In this document: positions 23,906 to 34,039 of the stretch, piece by piece
How positions within the stretch are numbered: the first letter of the stretch is position 1
Layout: each line of letters opens with the position of its first letter
IMG/VR virus record: IMGVR_UViG_3300025789_000026
Span: 1-64,000 of that record
Source of the DNA: a virus
Strand: one strand, 5' to 3'
DNA length: 64,000 nucleotides
The notes under the pieces: generated by a model
Database searches by the model: none
What the model was told of the DNA's origin: nothing
What the model saw: only the letters and a program-made list of their open reading frames with translations
Made by a program: the position numbers and the translations under genes

Positions 23906-26900
23906 ATGAGTAAAGTAGATGCTACGATTATTGAATCGTTTCTTAATGGTAACAACCCTAAAAAGTATGTTGTTGGTATTGAAGCCAATTACGGTGAGCC
24001 ATTCGTTAATTTAATTGTTAACGACCCAGATACTGGAAAAAAAATAGAACGCTATCCTTTTAAGCCATTTTTATGGTTTAAAGAAGATGTTGCCAAAATA
24101 CTCTATGGTGGTAGTAAAGTAAAAGCCATGCAAAAAGCTCAAGATTATGGTATTAAAAGCCAAAGATTAATGGTGGGTGATGCAAATGGGAATATCCCTA
24201 AGAGATTAGAAAATGGGTATAGATATCTAGCAACTTGTAATAAATCCTATAACGATTTAATTCGTTACTTTAAAGATGGTGGTGTCGACATCTTTGACAA
24301 AGAATTCTCTAAATTATTTTTCTCTTTTACACCAGTTGAACAATTTATGATTCAAAGTGGTATCCGTATGTTTAAGGGTATGGATGATTATAATGATTTA
24401 CATAGGTTCCAATTTGACTTGGAGACTGAAGGGTTATCTGGTAATGTTGATGGTATATTTCAAATTGGTATGCGAGACAATAGAGGTTTTGAGCAAGTGC
24501 TTGAAACTAAAGGTAATACCTTACAAGAAAAACGTGAATGTGAACGTGAAAATATTAAAGAATTTTTTAGGATAATTGATAGGTTAAAACCAGATATTAT
24601 AACTGGTTACAACTCAGAATCATTTGACTGGACTTTTATTGTTGATAGATGCCAAAGGCTTTCTTTAGATGTATCTAAAATTTCAATATGTTTAGATGCA
24701 AATTCTAGTTTAAAGAGAAAACCAGCAATGCTTAAATTGGGTAATGAGATGGAATCATATAACCAAACATATATGTATGGTTATAATATTATTGATATTG
24801 CACATTCTGTTAGGCGAGCACAAGCGATTAATTCTGATATTAAGGGTTGGGGTTTAAAGTACATTACACAATATTCTGAAATTAATAAAAAGAATCGTGT
24901 TTACATCCCAGGTGATAAAATCCACACAATTTGGTCCGATACAGTAAATGAGTATGCTTTTAATGATAATAATGGTGATTGGTATAAGATATCCGATAGG
25001 ATGGAACTAAAAGAAAACTATGTTATAGTTAAGGGTGATTATCTTATTCAAAGATACTTATTAGATGACTTATGGGAAACTGAACAAATTGATACAATAT
25101 TTAATCAAGCAGCTTTTTTGATTGCTAAATTATTACCAACAACATATAGTCGTAGTTCTACGATGGGTACTGCTAGTCAGTGGAAGCTTATCATGGCCGC
25201 TTGGTCTTATGAGAATGGCTTAGCTATTCCAGAAACAGAACCTAAGCGTGAATTTACTGGTGGTTTATCAAGACTTTTAGAATTAGGTTATGCTAGAAAT
25301 GTTGTTAAACTTGACTATGCTGCGTTGTATCCTAAAACTGAGTTAACACATTTAATTTTTCCAGATTTGGATATTAGTGGTGTGATGGAAGGCTTGTTGA
25401 CTTATGTTGTTGATACTCGTGATACATTTAAATTCTTAACTGGTAAGGAAAAGAAAGTAGCTAAAAAATTAGCTGATGAAATTGAATCAAATAAAGATAA
25501 TTATACACAAGAAAAACTAGATGAATTAAAAGTAGAACAAAAAAATCATAAGGCTTTAGCTAGTCTTTATGATAAAAAACAGCTACCACTTAAAATACTT
25601 GCAAACTCTTGGTTTGGTGCATATGGTGCTCCTTATATTTTTAATTGGGGTGCCTCTGATTGTGCTGAAGAAACAACTTGTCGTGGCCGTCAGTACTTAA
25701 GACTTATGGTTAGACACTTTAGTGAAAAGTATGGGTTTAAAGCACTTGTTGGTGATTCTGTAACATACGATACACCTGTTTATATTAGATATAAATCAAA
25801 TAAAAATTATATTGATGTATTACCTATATGTGATTTATTTAATGAAAATTCAGAATTTTTAGATATTGATAAATTTAGGGATTTTGAAGAAAAACCATTT
25901 GAAGTTTTGACACGTAATGGTTGGAAAGATATAAAATACGTATACAGACATGAAACAAATAAAAAAATTCATAGGATAACAACTAAAGATAGACTAATAA
26001 ATGTTACTGAAGACCATTCGTTATTTAAAAATGGTAAAGAGGTTAAACCATCTGAACTTAAAAGATTCGATGAAATTGACACATATGAAATTCCGAGAAA
26101 TAATGTTGATACAACGTTTAATATTAGTAAAGCATATTTGTGTGGTTTTTTCTTAGGGGATGGTTCTGCCAATTGTTCAACTAGAAAACAAAAATATGTT
26201 TCTAAAAAAACTGGTGAAGTACATATAAATAAAGGTAAAAGAAGTGATTGGAAAATATCTAATTCGAGAATTGGGTTATTAGAAAAATTACAGACTATAC
26301 TTAAAGATGAATATTCCATTGATGCCGTGATTAAGAATCATGTTAAATCAAGCGGTGTTTATAATTTGGTTGTACATAATGTTGATTTTGCTAATAATTT
26401 TTGCGAAAACTTTTATACATCATATAGAGAAAAGAAAATACCATATATGATATTAAATGCAACTGAAGATATTAAAAAAGCATTTATTGAGGGTGTTTTT
26501 GCTTCGGATGGTTATGGTGATACAATAGAGGATTGCTCTGATATTGGTATGAAGTCACAAGTAGCTATGGCTGGTATTAGTTTGTTACTTAAAGAATTAA
26601 ATATTGAATATAAGATTAAAACAAGGTCTGATAAGCAAAATTTTATTTCATTTTCACTAAAAAACAATAATAGAAATAATTCTCCATTTACAGAATTAAC
26701 AAAAAAGAAAACTAATGAGGTTTGGAAAAACGAAATTATTTTAAATAAAGATAAAAATAAATTTGTTTATGATATATCAACAGAAGATGGTACTTTTATT
26801 TGTGGTATAAACGGTATAATAGCACATAATACTGATGGTTTCAACTTTTCTTTTCCTGATAATATCGATAATATTAAGTATTTAGCTAAGGGTTCACATT

Positions 26901-28582
26901 GGAAAACAACTGAAGATGCTGGTAAGGAATTATCTGGCTTAGAAGCTGTTTTGGCTGAGTTTAACGAAACTTATATGATTGGTAGGATGGGTTTGGATAT
27001 TGATGATATTTGTACTTCAACAATCAATTTCTCACGTAAAAACTACGCTAACGATATTAATGGTAAAATTAAATTTGTGGGTAACTCCATCAAATCTAAA
27101 AAGATGCCAGTTTATATTGAAGATTTCTTAAGTAAGGCTATTAGGTTATTATTAGATGGTAAGGGTTCAGAATTTATAGACTTTTATTATGAATACGTTG
27201 ATTTGATTTATAATGGAAATATTCCAGTTGTAAAAATAGCATCTAAATCTAAAGTTAAATCAAGTATTTCAGATTATAAGAAAAAAGCATTTAAGAAAAA
27301 TAAGGCTGGTAATCCAATGCCTAAACAAGCACATATGGAGTTGGCTATTAGGGCCGATTTAGACGTTAATTTAGGTGATACCCTTTACTATGTTAACACT
27401 GGTAATTCAAAGTCTCAAGGTGACCTTAAAAGCGTTAAAAAAGATAATGGTGCAACTGAGTTGCAATTGAATTGTAAACTGATTGACCCGATGATTGTTG
27501 AAAGCAATTTAGAGGTTCTTAAGGAGATTGAAACCATTAAAAAGATTATAGCTACGGAAACAGATGATGATAAGATAGAAAAGCTTCAAAATCAAATTGT
27601 AGAAATGGAATCAACTCTTATTAGAGATGATTATAATGTTGCTAAGTATCTTGAAGCTTTTAATAAAAAGGTAAAGCCGCTTTTGGTTTGTTTTCATATC
27701 GATATTAGGGGTAAAATTCTTTTAAATATCAAAAAAGATAAAAAAACTAAACTTGAGAAGTTGGAAGAAAAAAATATATTCACTAAGTTGCAATGTGAAC
27801 TTGTATCTGGAATGCCAAATAAACCAGAAGACCAAGATTCCTATGAAGAATTGATGACAATGGAAGATAAGGAAATTAAATTCTGGATTAAGGTGAATAA
27901 GATTCCAAATAATATGACCGAAGACGAATTTGATATTATACAAAGAAATTATATTGAAAGAAAACGTATTGAAAGAGAAGAAGGTATTGCTCACGAAAAA
28001 CAACTGTTACAAGATATATTTAAACATCTTGAATATCATGAATTATTAGATATTAAGAATGGTGAAAATATACCAGTTGAGATACTCACAAATAGAGACT
28101 TAAACTTTGAAAATGGTGATATAATATCTAAAAAATGGGATGAAGTTGTTGGTAATTTTAGGGATATCTTTAAATACGAAAAGGAAATTAAAGAAAGACA
28201 CGAATGGTATAAATCAACAAATAATACTAAGGATGATAGATACCAAGATTGGATAAATTATCGTAACGAATTAGAGGTTACTTCAATTAAAGTTCATTTT
28301 GAGGAAGAGCTTGAAGCATTTGATATTAGCGAACCAATTAGAAGGGTAGCTGATAAAATATCAAAAAATGAAATAATTATACCAGTAGTTGTTGAAACTA
28401 AGAAACAAGTTAAAAAAGAAGATGATGACGATGATGAAGAAATTGAAATAGAACCAATTGATGATTTTAGTCCAGAACTCCAACAGTTTGAATTTAATGT
28501 TGAGGTACCAGAAAGTATATCTGAACCACCTATTCAAAAAGTTGAAGAGGTTGAGGAAGAGGATGAATGGAATATGTTTTAA
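23906..28582 (+). CDS. family B DNA polymerase interrupted by an intein
   Basis: Replicative polymerase with proofreading exonuclease. Exo I 'FDLETEG' (about 168-174), Exo II 'TGYNSESFDWTF' and an Exo III-like 'QRYLLDDLWETEQ' are present. Polymerase motif A is 'KLDYAALYPK' (about 468-477), motif B is 'KILANSWFGAYG' (about 563-574), and motif C is 'ALVGD|TDG', split by the intein at residues 618-975. After splicing the protein is about 1200 residues, somewhat longer than T4 gp43. A Lys/Glu-rich segment and a very acidic tail end in 'EEDEWNMF', which resembles a sliding-clamp binding peptide (inference). Two host-type promoters precede it, and a convergent terminator follows. Confidence 0.93.
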   Translation: MSKVDATIIESFLNGNNPKKYVVGIEANYGEPFVNLIVNDPDTGKKIERYPFKPFLWFKEDVAKILYGGSKVKAMQKAQDYGIKSQRLMVGDANGNIPKRLENGYRYLATCNKSYNDLIRYFKDGGVDIFDKEFSKLFFSFTPVEQFMIQSGIRMFKGMDDYNDLHRFQFDLETEGLSGNVDGIFQIGMRDNRGFEQVLETKGNTLQEKRECERENIKEFFRIIDRLKPDIITGYNSESFDWTFIVDRCQRLSLDVSKISICLDANSSLKRKPAMLKLGNEMESYNQTYMYGYNIIDIAHSVRRAQAINSDIKGWGLKYITQYSEINKKNRVYIPGDKIHTIWSDTVNEYAFNDNNGDWYKISDRMELKENYVIVKGDYLIQRYLLDDLWETEQIDTIFNQAAFLIAKLLPTTYSRSSTMGTASQWKLIMAAWSYENGLAIPETEPKREFTGGLSRLLELGYARNVVKLDYAALYPKTELTHLIFPDLDISGVMEGLLTYVVDTRDTFKFLTGKEKKVAKKLADEIESNKDNYTQEKLDELKVEQKNHKALASLYDKKQLPLKILANSWFGAYGAPYIFNWGASDCAEETTCRGRQYLRLMVRHFSEKYGFKALVGDSVTYDTPVYIRYKSNKNYIDVLPICDLFNENSEFLDIDKFRDFEEKPFEVLTRNGWKDIKYVYRHETNKKIHRITTKDRLINVTEDHSLFKNGKEVKPSELKRFDEIDTYEIPRNNVDTTFNISKAYLCGFFLGDGSANCSTRKQKYVSKKTGEVHINKGKRSDWKISNSRIGLLEKLQTILKDEYSIDAVIKNHVKSSGVYNLVVHNVDFANNFCENFYTSYREKKIPYMILNATEDIKKAFIEGVFASDGYGDTIEDCSDIGMKSQVAMAGISLLLKELNIEYKIKTRSDKQNFISFSLKNNNRNNSPFTELTKKKTNEVWKNEIILNKDKNKFVYDISTEDGTFICGINGIIAHNTDGFNFSFPDNIDNIKYLAKGSHWKTTEDAGKELSGLEAVLAEFNETYMIGRMGLDIDDICTSTINFSRKNYANDINGKIKFVGNSIKSKKMPVYIEDFLSKAIRLLLDGKGSEFIDFYYEYVDLIYNGNIPVVKIASKSKVKSSISDYKKKAFKKNKAGNPMPKQAHMELAIRADLDVNLGDTLYYVNTGNSKSQGDLKSVKKDNGATELQLNCKLIDPMIVESNLEVLKEIETIKKIIATETDDDKIEKLQNQIVEMESTLIRDDYNVAKYLEAFNKKVKPLLVCFHIDIRGKILLNIKKDKKTKLEKLEEKNIFTKLQCELVSGMPNKPEDQDSYEELMTMEDKEIKFWIKVNKIPNNMTEDEFDIIQRNYIERKRIEREEGIAHEKQLLQDIFKHLEYHELLDIKNGENIPVEILTNRDLNFENGDIISKKWDEVVGNFRDIFKYEKEIKERHEWYKSTNNTKDDRYQDWINYRNELEVTSIKVHFEEELEAFDISEPIRRVADKISKNEIIIPVVVETKKQVKKEDDDDDEEIEIEPIDDFSPELQQFEFNVEVPESISEPPIQKVEEVEEEDEWNMF
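25757..26830 (+). mobile_element. LAGLIDADG intein in polymerase motif C
   Basis: 358 residues inserted between 'ALVGD' and 'TDGFNF', that is, inside the catalytic GDTD motif. It starts with Ser1 ('SVTYDTPVYIRY'). 'TTKDRLINVTEDHSLF' is the block B-like region. The endonuclease motifs are 'LCGFFLGDGS' and 'IEGVFASDGYGD'. It ends 'GTFICGINGIIAHN', followed by Thr+1. Splicing is required for any polymerase activity. Confidence 0.95.
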
Positions 28583-28584
28583 AA

Positions 28585-28625
28585 AAAATGGGTTCTGTGT
28601 TTATAAATAACACAGAACCCATTTT
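28585..28625. terminator. bidirectional terminator between convergent genes
   Basis: A 15-16 bp perfect stem (AAAATGGGTTCTGTG and its complement) with a 9-base loop, A-run upstream and T-run downstream. It serves both the polymerase gene (plus) and the operon ending at 28632 (minus) only if read from either side; for the minus operon it lies just after the stop. Confidence 0.9.
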
Positions 28626-28631
28626 ATATTG

Positions 28632-29780
28632 TTAATAAACCCAGAATCCCATTGGACGAAATTTAAGTGTAGTGTTTAAATTAGTGGACTCATCTGCTTG
28701 TCGCTGTAATTGTGATGTTGAACTTAATCTAAGAAGTCTTGCATCGAGTCTTTCAAGTACTGCCTTTTTTTCATCGTTACCTTCGGATATAAGTGTTTCG
28801 TAATCCATTGTTCTTTCAGCTTCTGGGGGTCCTACTACACCACCGAATTTACCTCTTGTTCTACCTAAGGCTCTTTTTGATTCCGCTATAAATAATTGTC
28901 TAATAAGGACTTTGGTTGGTTCGTTAAAGTCAGCGAAGTCTAATTTTGCTAATGGTACCTCATTTGGCATTCTAATGATGTCTTTATTAGCTTGTCTACA
29001 TTCATCAACATTTTTTGAATCAGTTTCATAATAATGATACCAAACTTGACAACCAGCAACAGACATTGAGCTACCAACATTACCGATACCAGCACCGAAG
29101 GATAGTTTAGAACCTGGTGTACTTAAAAGATGTAATAATTTTGTACCATCTGGACCAGCTGTAATTTTATAAACTAAGTCACTTCTTACAATTCTATTCT
29201 TTAGATTCATATCAGCGGCTGTTAAAAGAATATCAAATGCTGGTGCAATGTAATAACCACTACGACCACCACCTGTACCAGTACCAGCGGTACCATAACC
29301 ACCACCCATTTGTGCAAATCCACCACCAAAACCATAATCGATACCACCATAGTTAGCTAAAAGAGCTTGACTTACTGCACCTGGTGTTAACCAAAGAACT
29401 TCATTTACTTCTCTACCAGCTGGAATTTGATAAACTTGTCTACCTTCTTCAAGGTTTATGAAGTCTTTCTTAAGTTCCCACGGACCATTAGTTTGAAGAC
29501 CGACTTGCTTAGAGTAAGCATAAGTATATTGGGTTGTTAAATCGAATGACCTTACACTTAAAGCGAATGCCATATCAGTTGTATCTATATTTTGACCTAA
29601 AAGAGATTGCCATTGGTGCTCGATTAGCCATTCTTGAACGTATTGTGAGTAATCTTCGATGGATATTTCCAAAAGAGTACAAAGAGTTTCATCTTCCAAT
29701 TCAATTTGACGAATTGGGGCACCCATTGAATGTCTAAATTGCTTAAAAAGTCTATCTCTTTCTTCGGTACTAACAGCCAT
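28632..29780 (-). CDS. gp13-like neck (head-completion) protein, probable
   Basis: A 382-residue protein. The N-terminal region 'GAPIRQIELEDETLCTLLEISIEDYSQYVQEWLIEHQWQ' has the pattern seen at the start of T4 gp13-like neck proteins and related connectors (a short beta-strand, then a helix ending in 'Y...V'). A Gly/Tyr-rich loop (about 145-175, 'GFGGGFAQMGGGYGTAG') follows. The C-terminal part is helical ('LAKLDFADFNEPTKVLIRQLFIAESKRALGRTRGKF', 'LERLDARLLRLSSTSQLQRQAD') and ends 'FRPMGFWVY'. It has its own late-type motif. The gp15-like gene on the other strand, 5 kb away, supports a head-tail joining role. Moderate confidence. Confidence 0.5.
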   Translation of the reverse strand: MAVSTEERDRLFKQFRHSMGAPIRQIELEDETLCTLLEISIEDYSQYVQEWLIEHQWQSLLGQNIDTTDMAFALSVRSFDLTTQYTYAYSKQVGLQTNGPWELKKDFINLEEGRQVYQIPAGREVNEVLWLTPGAVSQALLANYGGIDYGFGGGFAQMGGGYGTAGTGTGGGRSGYYIAPAFDILLTAADMNLKNRIVRSDLVYKITAGPDGTKLLHLLSTPGSKLSFGAGIGNVGSSMSVAGCQVWYHYYETDSKNVDECRQANKDIIRMPNEVPLAKLDFADFNEPTKVLIRQLFIAESKRALGRTRGKFGGVVGPPEAERTMDYETLISEGNDEKKAVLERLDARLLRLSSTSQLQRQADESTNLNTTLKFRPMGFWVY

Positions 29781-29793
29781 AATGTTTATTTTC

Positions 29794-29804
29794 TTATAAA
29801 TATC
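29794..29804 (-). promoter_or_regulatory. late-type promoter motif before the neck gene
   Basis: The minus strand reads GATATTTATAA, continuing GAAAATAAAC to within 3 bases of the ATG. A strong match. Confidence 0.55.
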
Positions 29805-29817
29805 GTAAAATGTCGAA

Positions 29818-30072
29818 TTAACCTAAAAATTGTTTAGTTAATTCAAACAGTTCATTGATACTTCTAAAAGAAACATTTGGTATAAGTACTTGATTTTTCA
29901 CACGTACCATTGGTACATCATCACATTTGGTGATTTCGTAAAGTTTATTAAACTCTTCTTCATTTTCTGGTAGATTAACATCTACATCAATAAATTCAAT
30001 ACCTTCATTTGTAAGCATTTCTTTTAATTCCTTACAATATGGGCAATTTTCCACACTATATACTCTCGTCAT
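29818..30072 (-). CDS. glutaredoxin
   Basis: An 84-residue thioredoxin-fold protein with the dithiol active site CPYC at residues 10-13 ('YSVENCPYCKELKEML'), the cis-Pro motif 'DDVPMVRV' and a C-terminal helix. It reduces disulfides. In T4-like phages a small glutaredoxin commonly supplies electrons to a phage ribonucleotide reductase, though no reductase is visible in this window. Its start overlaps the end of the helicase gene by 17 bases, so the two are co-expressed. Confidence 0.88.
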   Translation of the reverse strand: MTRVYSVENCPYCKELKEMLTNEGIEFIDVDVNLPENEEEFNKLYEITKCDDVPMVRVKNQVLIPNVSFRSINELFELTKQFLG

Positions 30073-33000
30073 TTTCTAAAAGCATTTTATCTATCATAAT
30101 TTCAAGTATTTCATCATCTGAAAGCTTTGCATCACCCATGATAGTTGAGATGATGTCTTTTTTATTTTTTAAAACATTCCACATTCTTGTTGATATTGTT
30201 TTATCGAACAATTGATAGTAAACATTTACGTCATTCTTTTGGCCAATTCTGTAGCAGTTGTGTACATTATAGTTTCCAACAACAAAAGAATTATCGTCTT
30301 CAACAGATAAATCATAAACTCTTTCTTGACCTCTTTTTGGCTTACTAATGTGTATACCAACTATTGGATATGTAATGTATTCACCGATTTTTTTAATTCT
30401 ATTTAACCCATTTTTATTGTCAATAGAATTTTCAGTTTGATAATATACCATATCATTTATTGGTCTAATAGAAAAACTGACATTATTACCTAAGTTGGCT
30501 GAACATCTTACCAATTCGGAACCTAGCTGACTTGAAGCTGTAATATTTTGCTGTGTATTTTTTCTAAAATACCCATCACCATGATTAAAACCGTTAATTA
30601 ATGATGATAATTGTTCAAAATTTAACTCATTAATCCAATCAGGCATTTTTTTATTTTTAACACCACAACCAAATAACTCACTAAATATAATCGCTAAATT
30701 TTTTGAATAAATAGTACAAGTTTTTACGTTATTCTTATCAATATATGAAGAATGTTTGTCAATATTAAAATGTTTTTTAATTATATCAATAATATACTCG
30801 GCAGAGTCATACATTTTTTTATTTGTTATTTTTTGACAAACATTTACCGATGAAGATTTTGTTTTATTTTCTATTACCGACCAACCTTCTGCAATATAAA
30901 ATCCAAAAGAATATAATAATTCATTAGTTAATTCTATTTTTTCTGGTAGCTCAATTAATCGTCCATTTATTTGTTCAGTATTGTGACTATTTATAAATGT
31001 TTTATTAACATTATTATTAATAATTAGATATTCTTTCCTTGATTCTGGTAAATTATTAGACTTTAAAGTTAAAAAATGTTTTTTAATATCTAAATTTTTA
31101 GCTTCAACCCAACTAAAAATTTCTAATTCTGAATCATAAATAAATAGTTTATGGTCTTCTGTTACTGATAATTCTTTATTGTAACCAAATGCGTTTATAT
31201 CATATCTTAATTTATTCCTTTCTAAATGGGTGTGCTTATTAACAACCTTTTTAAAATTACCCATGTGCGTGTAAACCATATCCCCAATATTAATATCTTC
31301 AATTAATTTATAACCATTATTAGTCATGACTAATTGTCCGCCAAATATACATCTATCTTCAGCTTGTTCATTATTACCAGTAACCCAATCAAATGAATTA
31401 AAAATAACAACTGTAGCTTCAGTAAGTGTTATCCCAACACCAGCTGATTTTATATTACCAATAAAGACTTTAACATTTGGATTATTTTGAAATGAATCGA
31501 CAGAATTTTGCTTATCTCTGTCACTCATAACACCATTATGTGTTACACATAGTTTACCAAAGTGTTCAGCGAGCTCATTAAGCTCATCTGTAAAGCTTGT
31601 AAATATAATTACTTTTTTACCAATTTCAAGAGCATTCTCAGTCATCTCTATTGTTTCTGGAATAGCTTCCATAGCAATAAACTTACGCAAAAGAATCAAT
31701 TCAACAAGGTCTCTTTGTGTTGATGCCTTTTTATTTTCTTTTTCTAATTTTTGAAGGTACTCATCCCAAAGCATATCATACTCTTTCCAACCCTTATCCG
31801 ATAATTCATGATAAACTGGTGTTATCACTTTATCTGGCATATCCAAAACATCTGTTTTAAGTCTTCTAATAATAAGATTTCTTGTTTTAATAGATAATTC
31901 TTCAAGGTTTGATGCACCATCAGTTAACCAGATTTGTTTTCTACTACCATTCTTAAGTGTTCTAAAGAATTTTTTAGCATCACAATATCTACTAGCAAAA
32001 TAATGCCAATTATCAGCTATTGGTGCTTTGATAATCTTAAGCAAATTAAAGAAATCCATTGGTCTGTTAGCTATTGGAGTACCAGTTAAAAGCCAAACCT
32101 TTTCAATACCGTGGTTTACAGATAGGTCAACCATAATTTCACCACGAATGCTCTTATTGTTTTTAAGATTATGTGCTTCATCTACAATTGCAAGGTCAAA
32201 ACGAGAATTAACTATGTGTCTATTAAGTTCAAGAACTGGGTCAGTGTCTTTTTTCTTTTTACCATCACCAATTGTGTGAAAATTCTTAAGTATATCAAAA
32301 TTTATGATTGTAAATTTGGCTCTATCCCATTTTCTACCGTTAACTATTGTTACATCCTTACAAAATACCTCTATTTCACGTTTCCAATTTATTTTAACAG
32401 ATGATGGACATACAACAAGTATATTCTTAGCACCACTTTCTAATGCGGCAATAATTGATTGAGTTGTATTATGTGTAACAACATAGCTATCCATTACATA
32501 TAAATGGTCTTTTGCCTCAACCATAATACATTGACCAGTTGTAACCCTAGAAAATTCTACAGATTTAATACCTCTAGTTGGATGATATTTTTTATTTTTA
32601 TTTAAGTATTTAATTTTTCGATTTAATTTAAATGGTATTATTTCAATTGGTAAATTAATTGTTAAAATAAAACATAATTTACAATCTTTTATTGTTCCAT
32701 CTGGTAGTTTATATTTTCCAACTTTTGAAGTCATTTTTACAACACCACCTAATGATTGAACCAATTCTCTAACATTGTTTGCAAGTTCTTTAGAAACAGT
32801 ATAATATTGTACCGTTCCAAGTTTACTACAATAACCATCTGTATCTAATAATCCTTGAAGTAAATTAATTCTATCATCAATATCACTATATAGATATGGT
32901 TTTGGTATAAATTTAAATTCGGATGTTAAACCCATAAGAGAATATTCATTTAATTCCCTAATTACTAAATTAGTATTATTAACACCACATAAATGATATT

Positions 33001-34039
33001 GCATATCACTGAACATTTTTAATTTATGCCCAAGTGGTAATCGTTTATTTATTTCGCTTATAATTTCAATATCATTTGATGTAAATCTAATATTATGTGA
33101 ACTAAACCCACCGTCACCTAATAAACACCCCATAATATAAGGGTCTAAATTTAAACTAGACTTACAAAATTCAACAGGTTTAACTATTGGTAAATACCAT
33201 TTAACATTACCATTGGTTCCATAAGTTAAATCGGACATAATAGCTTTTAATTCTTTAACAATAAAACCTTTGTTTCTTTTTTTATGGTTAGTAGTTTGAA
33301 CAGCCCATAAGTGTTCATCGCAAGACTCAATCATAGTTCCATCGGTTAACGTTATATTAAAAAATTGTTTTTTAGGTTGCGGATAAACACCTAATATTTT
33401 AGTTGGTTTACCATTTGAACCTATAACGTAATCACCAACTTTTAAATCACCGTTTTTAACCCAACCATAAGGTGTTAAAACAGGTGTGTCGTTAGCTAAA
33501 ACCTTACCAAGTCCCATATCATCTGCGAGGATACATCCGTTACGACTTAATAAAAATTTTATACCTTCTTCTTGGTGTTTATAGAGTTGTTTACCATCTT
33601 TAGCCAATACATTATTATACTTAGTAAAATCAACTTCAATATTAATTTCTTCATAATAAGGGTCATCTAAGACTTGTGTCTTTGGTAGCCAATACATTTT
33701 AGATTGTTGTTGGTTTTGTTTTAGTTTACCATAAACGTGATAAGTTTTTTCACTATCAGCTAAAATATATTCAATAAGTATTTTTTCTGGAATAAAAGAT
33801 AATTCATTTTGTTTTTGTAGTTCTTCACCTAAATAAGGTGATATTCTTATCACTTTATTAATAAGGATTGGTTCTTTATCGTGATTATCAATTATGTATT
33901 TTGTTTGTGTTTCAGTAAGTACAATTTTTTTATTATTTAGATATTCATTTCGTAATTTTTTTAAATACGGATTTATACCTGAATAATTTTCAAGAAAGGT
34001 TATTGCTGAACGGCCCTTTATGTCATCAAGATTTATCAA
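30056..34039 (-). CDS. SNF2-family helicase/translocase with two inteins
   Basis: DNA-dependent ATPase of superfamily 2, SNF2 group. Exteins total about 617 residues. The Q-like and Walker A region is 'LYKHQEEGIKFLLSRNGCILADDMGLGK|TTQS', motif Ia is 'NILVVCPSSVKINWKREI', the DEAH box is 'VDEAHNLKN' (near residue 618), motif III is 'LLTGTPIANRP', motif V is 'GVGITLTEATVVIFNSFDW' and motif VI is 'QAEDR|CYRIGQ'. Inteins interrupt Walker A (residues 180-524) and motif VI (897-1261). Translation starts at TTG directly after a stop codon, and no ATG exists in frame near it. It is probably a replication or recombination remodeller comparable in role to T4 UvsW, but it is not the same family. Confidence 0.9.
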   Translation of the reverse strand: MINLDDIKGRSAITFLENYSGINPYLKKLRNEYLNNKKIVLTETQTKYIIDNHDKEPILINKVIRISPYLGEELQKQNELSFIPEKILIEYILADSEKTYHVYGKLKQNQQQSKMYWLPKTQVLDDPYYEEINIEVDFTKYNNVLAKDGKQLYKHQEEGIKFLLSRNGCILADDMGLGKVLANDTPVLTPYGWVKNGDLKVGDYVIGSNGKPTKILGVYPQPKKQFFNITLTDGTMIESCDEHLWAVQTTNHKKRNKGFIVKELKAIMSDLTYGTNGNVKWYLPIVKPVEFCKSSLNLDPYIMGCLLGDGGFSSHNIRFTSNDIEIISEINKRLPLGHKLKMFSDMQYHLCGVNNTNLVIRELNEYSLMGLTSEFKFIPKPYLYSDIDDRINLLQGLLDTDGYCSKLGTVQYYTVSKELANNVRELVQSLGGVVKMTSKVGKYKLPDGTIKDCKLCFILTINLPIEIIPFKLNRKIKYLNKNKKYHPTRGIKSVEFSRVTTGQCIMVEAKDHLYVMDSYVVTHNTTQSIIAALESGAKNILVVCPSSVKINWKREIEVFCKDVTIVNGRKWDRAKFTIINFDILKNFHTIGDGKKKKDTDPVLELNRHIVNSRFDLAIVDEAHNLKNNKSIRGEIMVDLSVNHGIEKVWLLTGTPIANRPMDFFNLLKIIKAPIADNWHYFASRYCDAKKFFRTLKNGSRKQIWLTDGASNLEELSIKTRNLIIRRLKTDVLDMPDKVITPVYHELSDKGWKEYDMLWDEYLQKLEKENKKASTQRDLVELILLRKFIAMEAIPETIEMTENALEIGKKVIIFTSFTDELNELAEHFGKLCVTHNGVMSDRDKQNSVDSFQNNPNVKVFIGNIKSAGVGITLTEATVVIFNSFDWVTGNNEQAEDRCIFGGQLVMTNNGYKLIEDINIGDMVYTHMGNFKKVVNKHTHLERNKLRYDINAFGYNKELSVTEDHKLFIYDSELEIFSWVEAKNLDIKKHFLTLKSNNLPESRKEYLIINNNVNKTFINSHNTEQINGRLIELPEKIELTNELLYSFGFYIAEGWSVIENKTKSSSVNVCQKITNKKMYDSAEYIIDIIKKHFNIDKHSSYIDKNNVKTCTIYSKNLAIIFSELFGCGVKNKKMPDWINELNFEQLSSLINGFNHGDGYFRKNTQQNITASSQLGSELVRCSANLGNNVSFSIRPINDMVYYQTENSIDNKNGLNRIKKIGEYITYPIVGIHISKPKRGQERVYDLSVEDDNSFVVGNYNVHNCYRIGQKNDVNVYYQLFDKTISTRMWNVLKNKKDIISTIMGDAKLSDDEILEIMIDKMLLENDESI
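30257..31351 (-). mobile_element. LAGLIDADG intein in helicase motif VI
   Basis: 365 residues, from Cys1 ('CIFGGQLVMTNNGYKLIEDI') to 'VVGNYNVHN', followed by Cys+1. The block B-like region is 'ELSVTEDHKLF'; the endonuclease motifs are 'SFGFYIAEGW' and 'LINGFNHGDGYF'. Removal restores 'AEDRCYRIGQ', the arginine-finger motif VI. Confidence 0.94.
32468..33502 (-). mobile_element. LAGLIDADG intein in helicase Walker A
   Basis: 345 residues inserted between 'GLGK' and 'TTQS'. The first residue is Val ('VLANDTPVLTPYGW') rather than Cys, Ser or Ala. The block B-like region is 'MIESCDEHLWAV', the endonuclease motifs are 'IMGCLLGDGGF' and 'LLQGLLDTDGYC', and the end is 'YVMDSYVVTHN', followed by Thr+1. 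A Val1 intein cannot form the usual N-terminal thioester and would need the direct-attack pathway known from Ala1 inteins. Confidence 0.9.
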
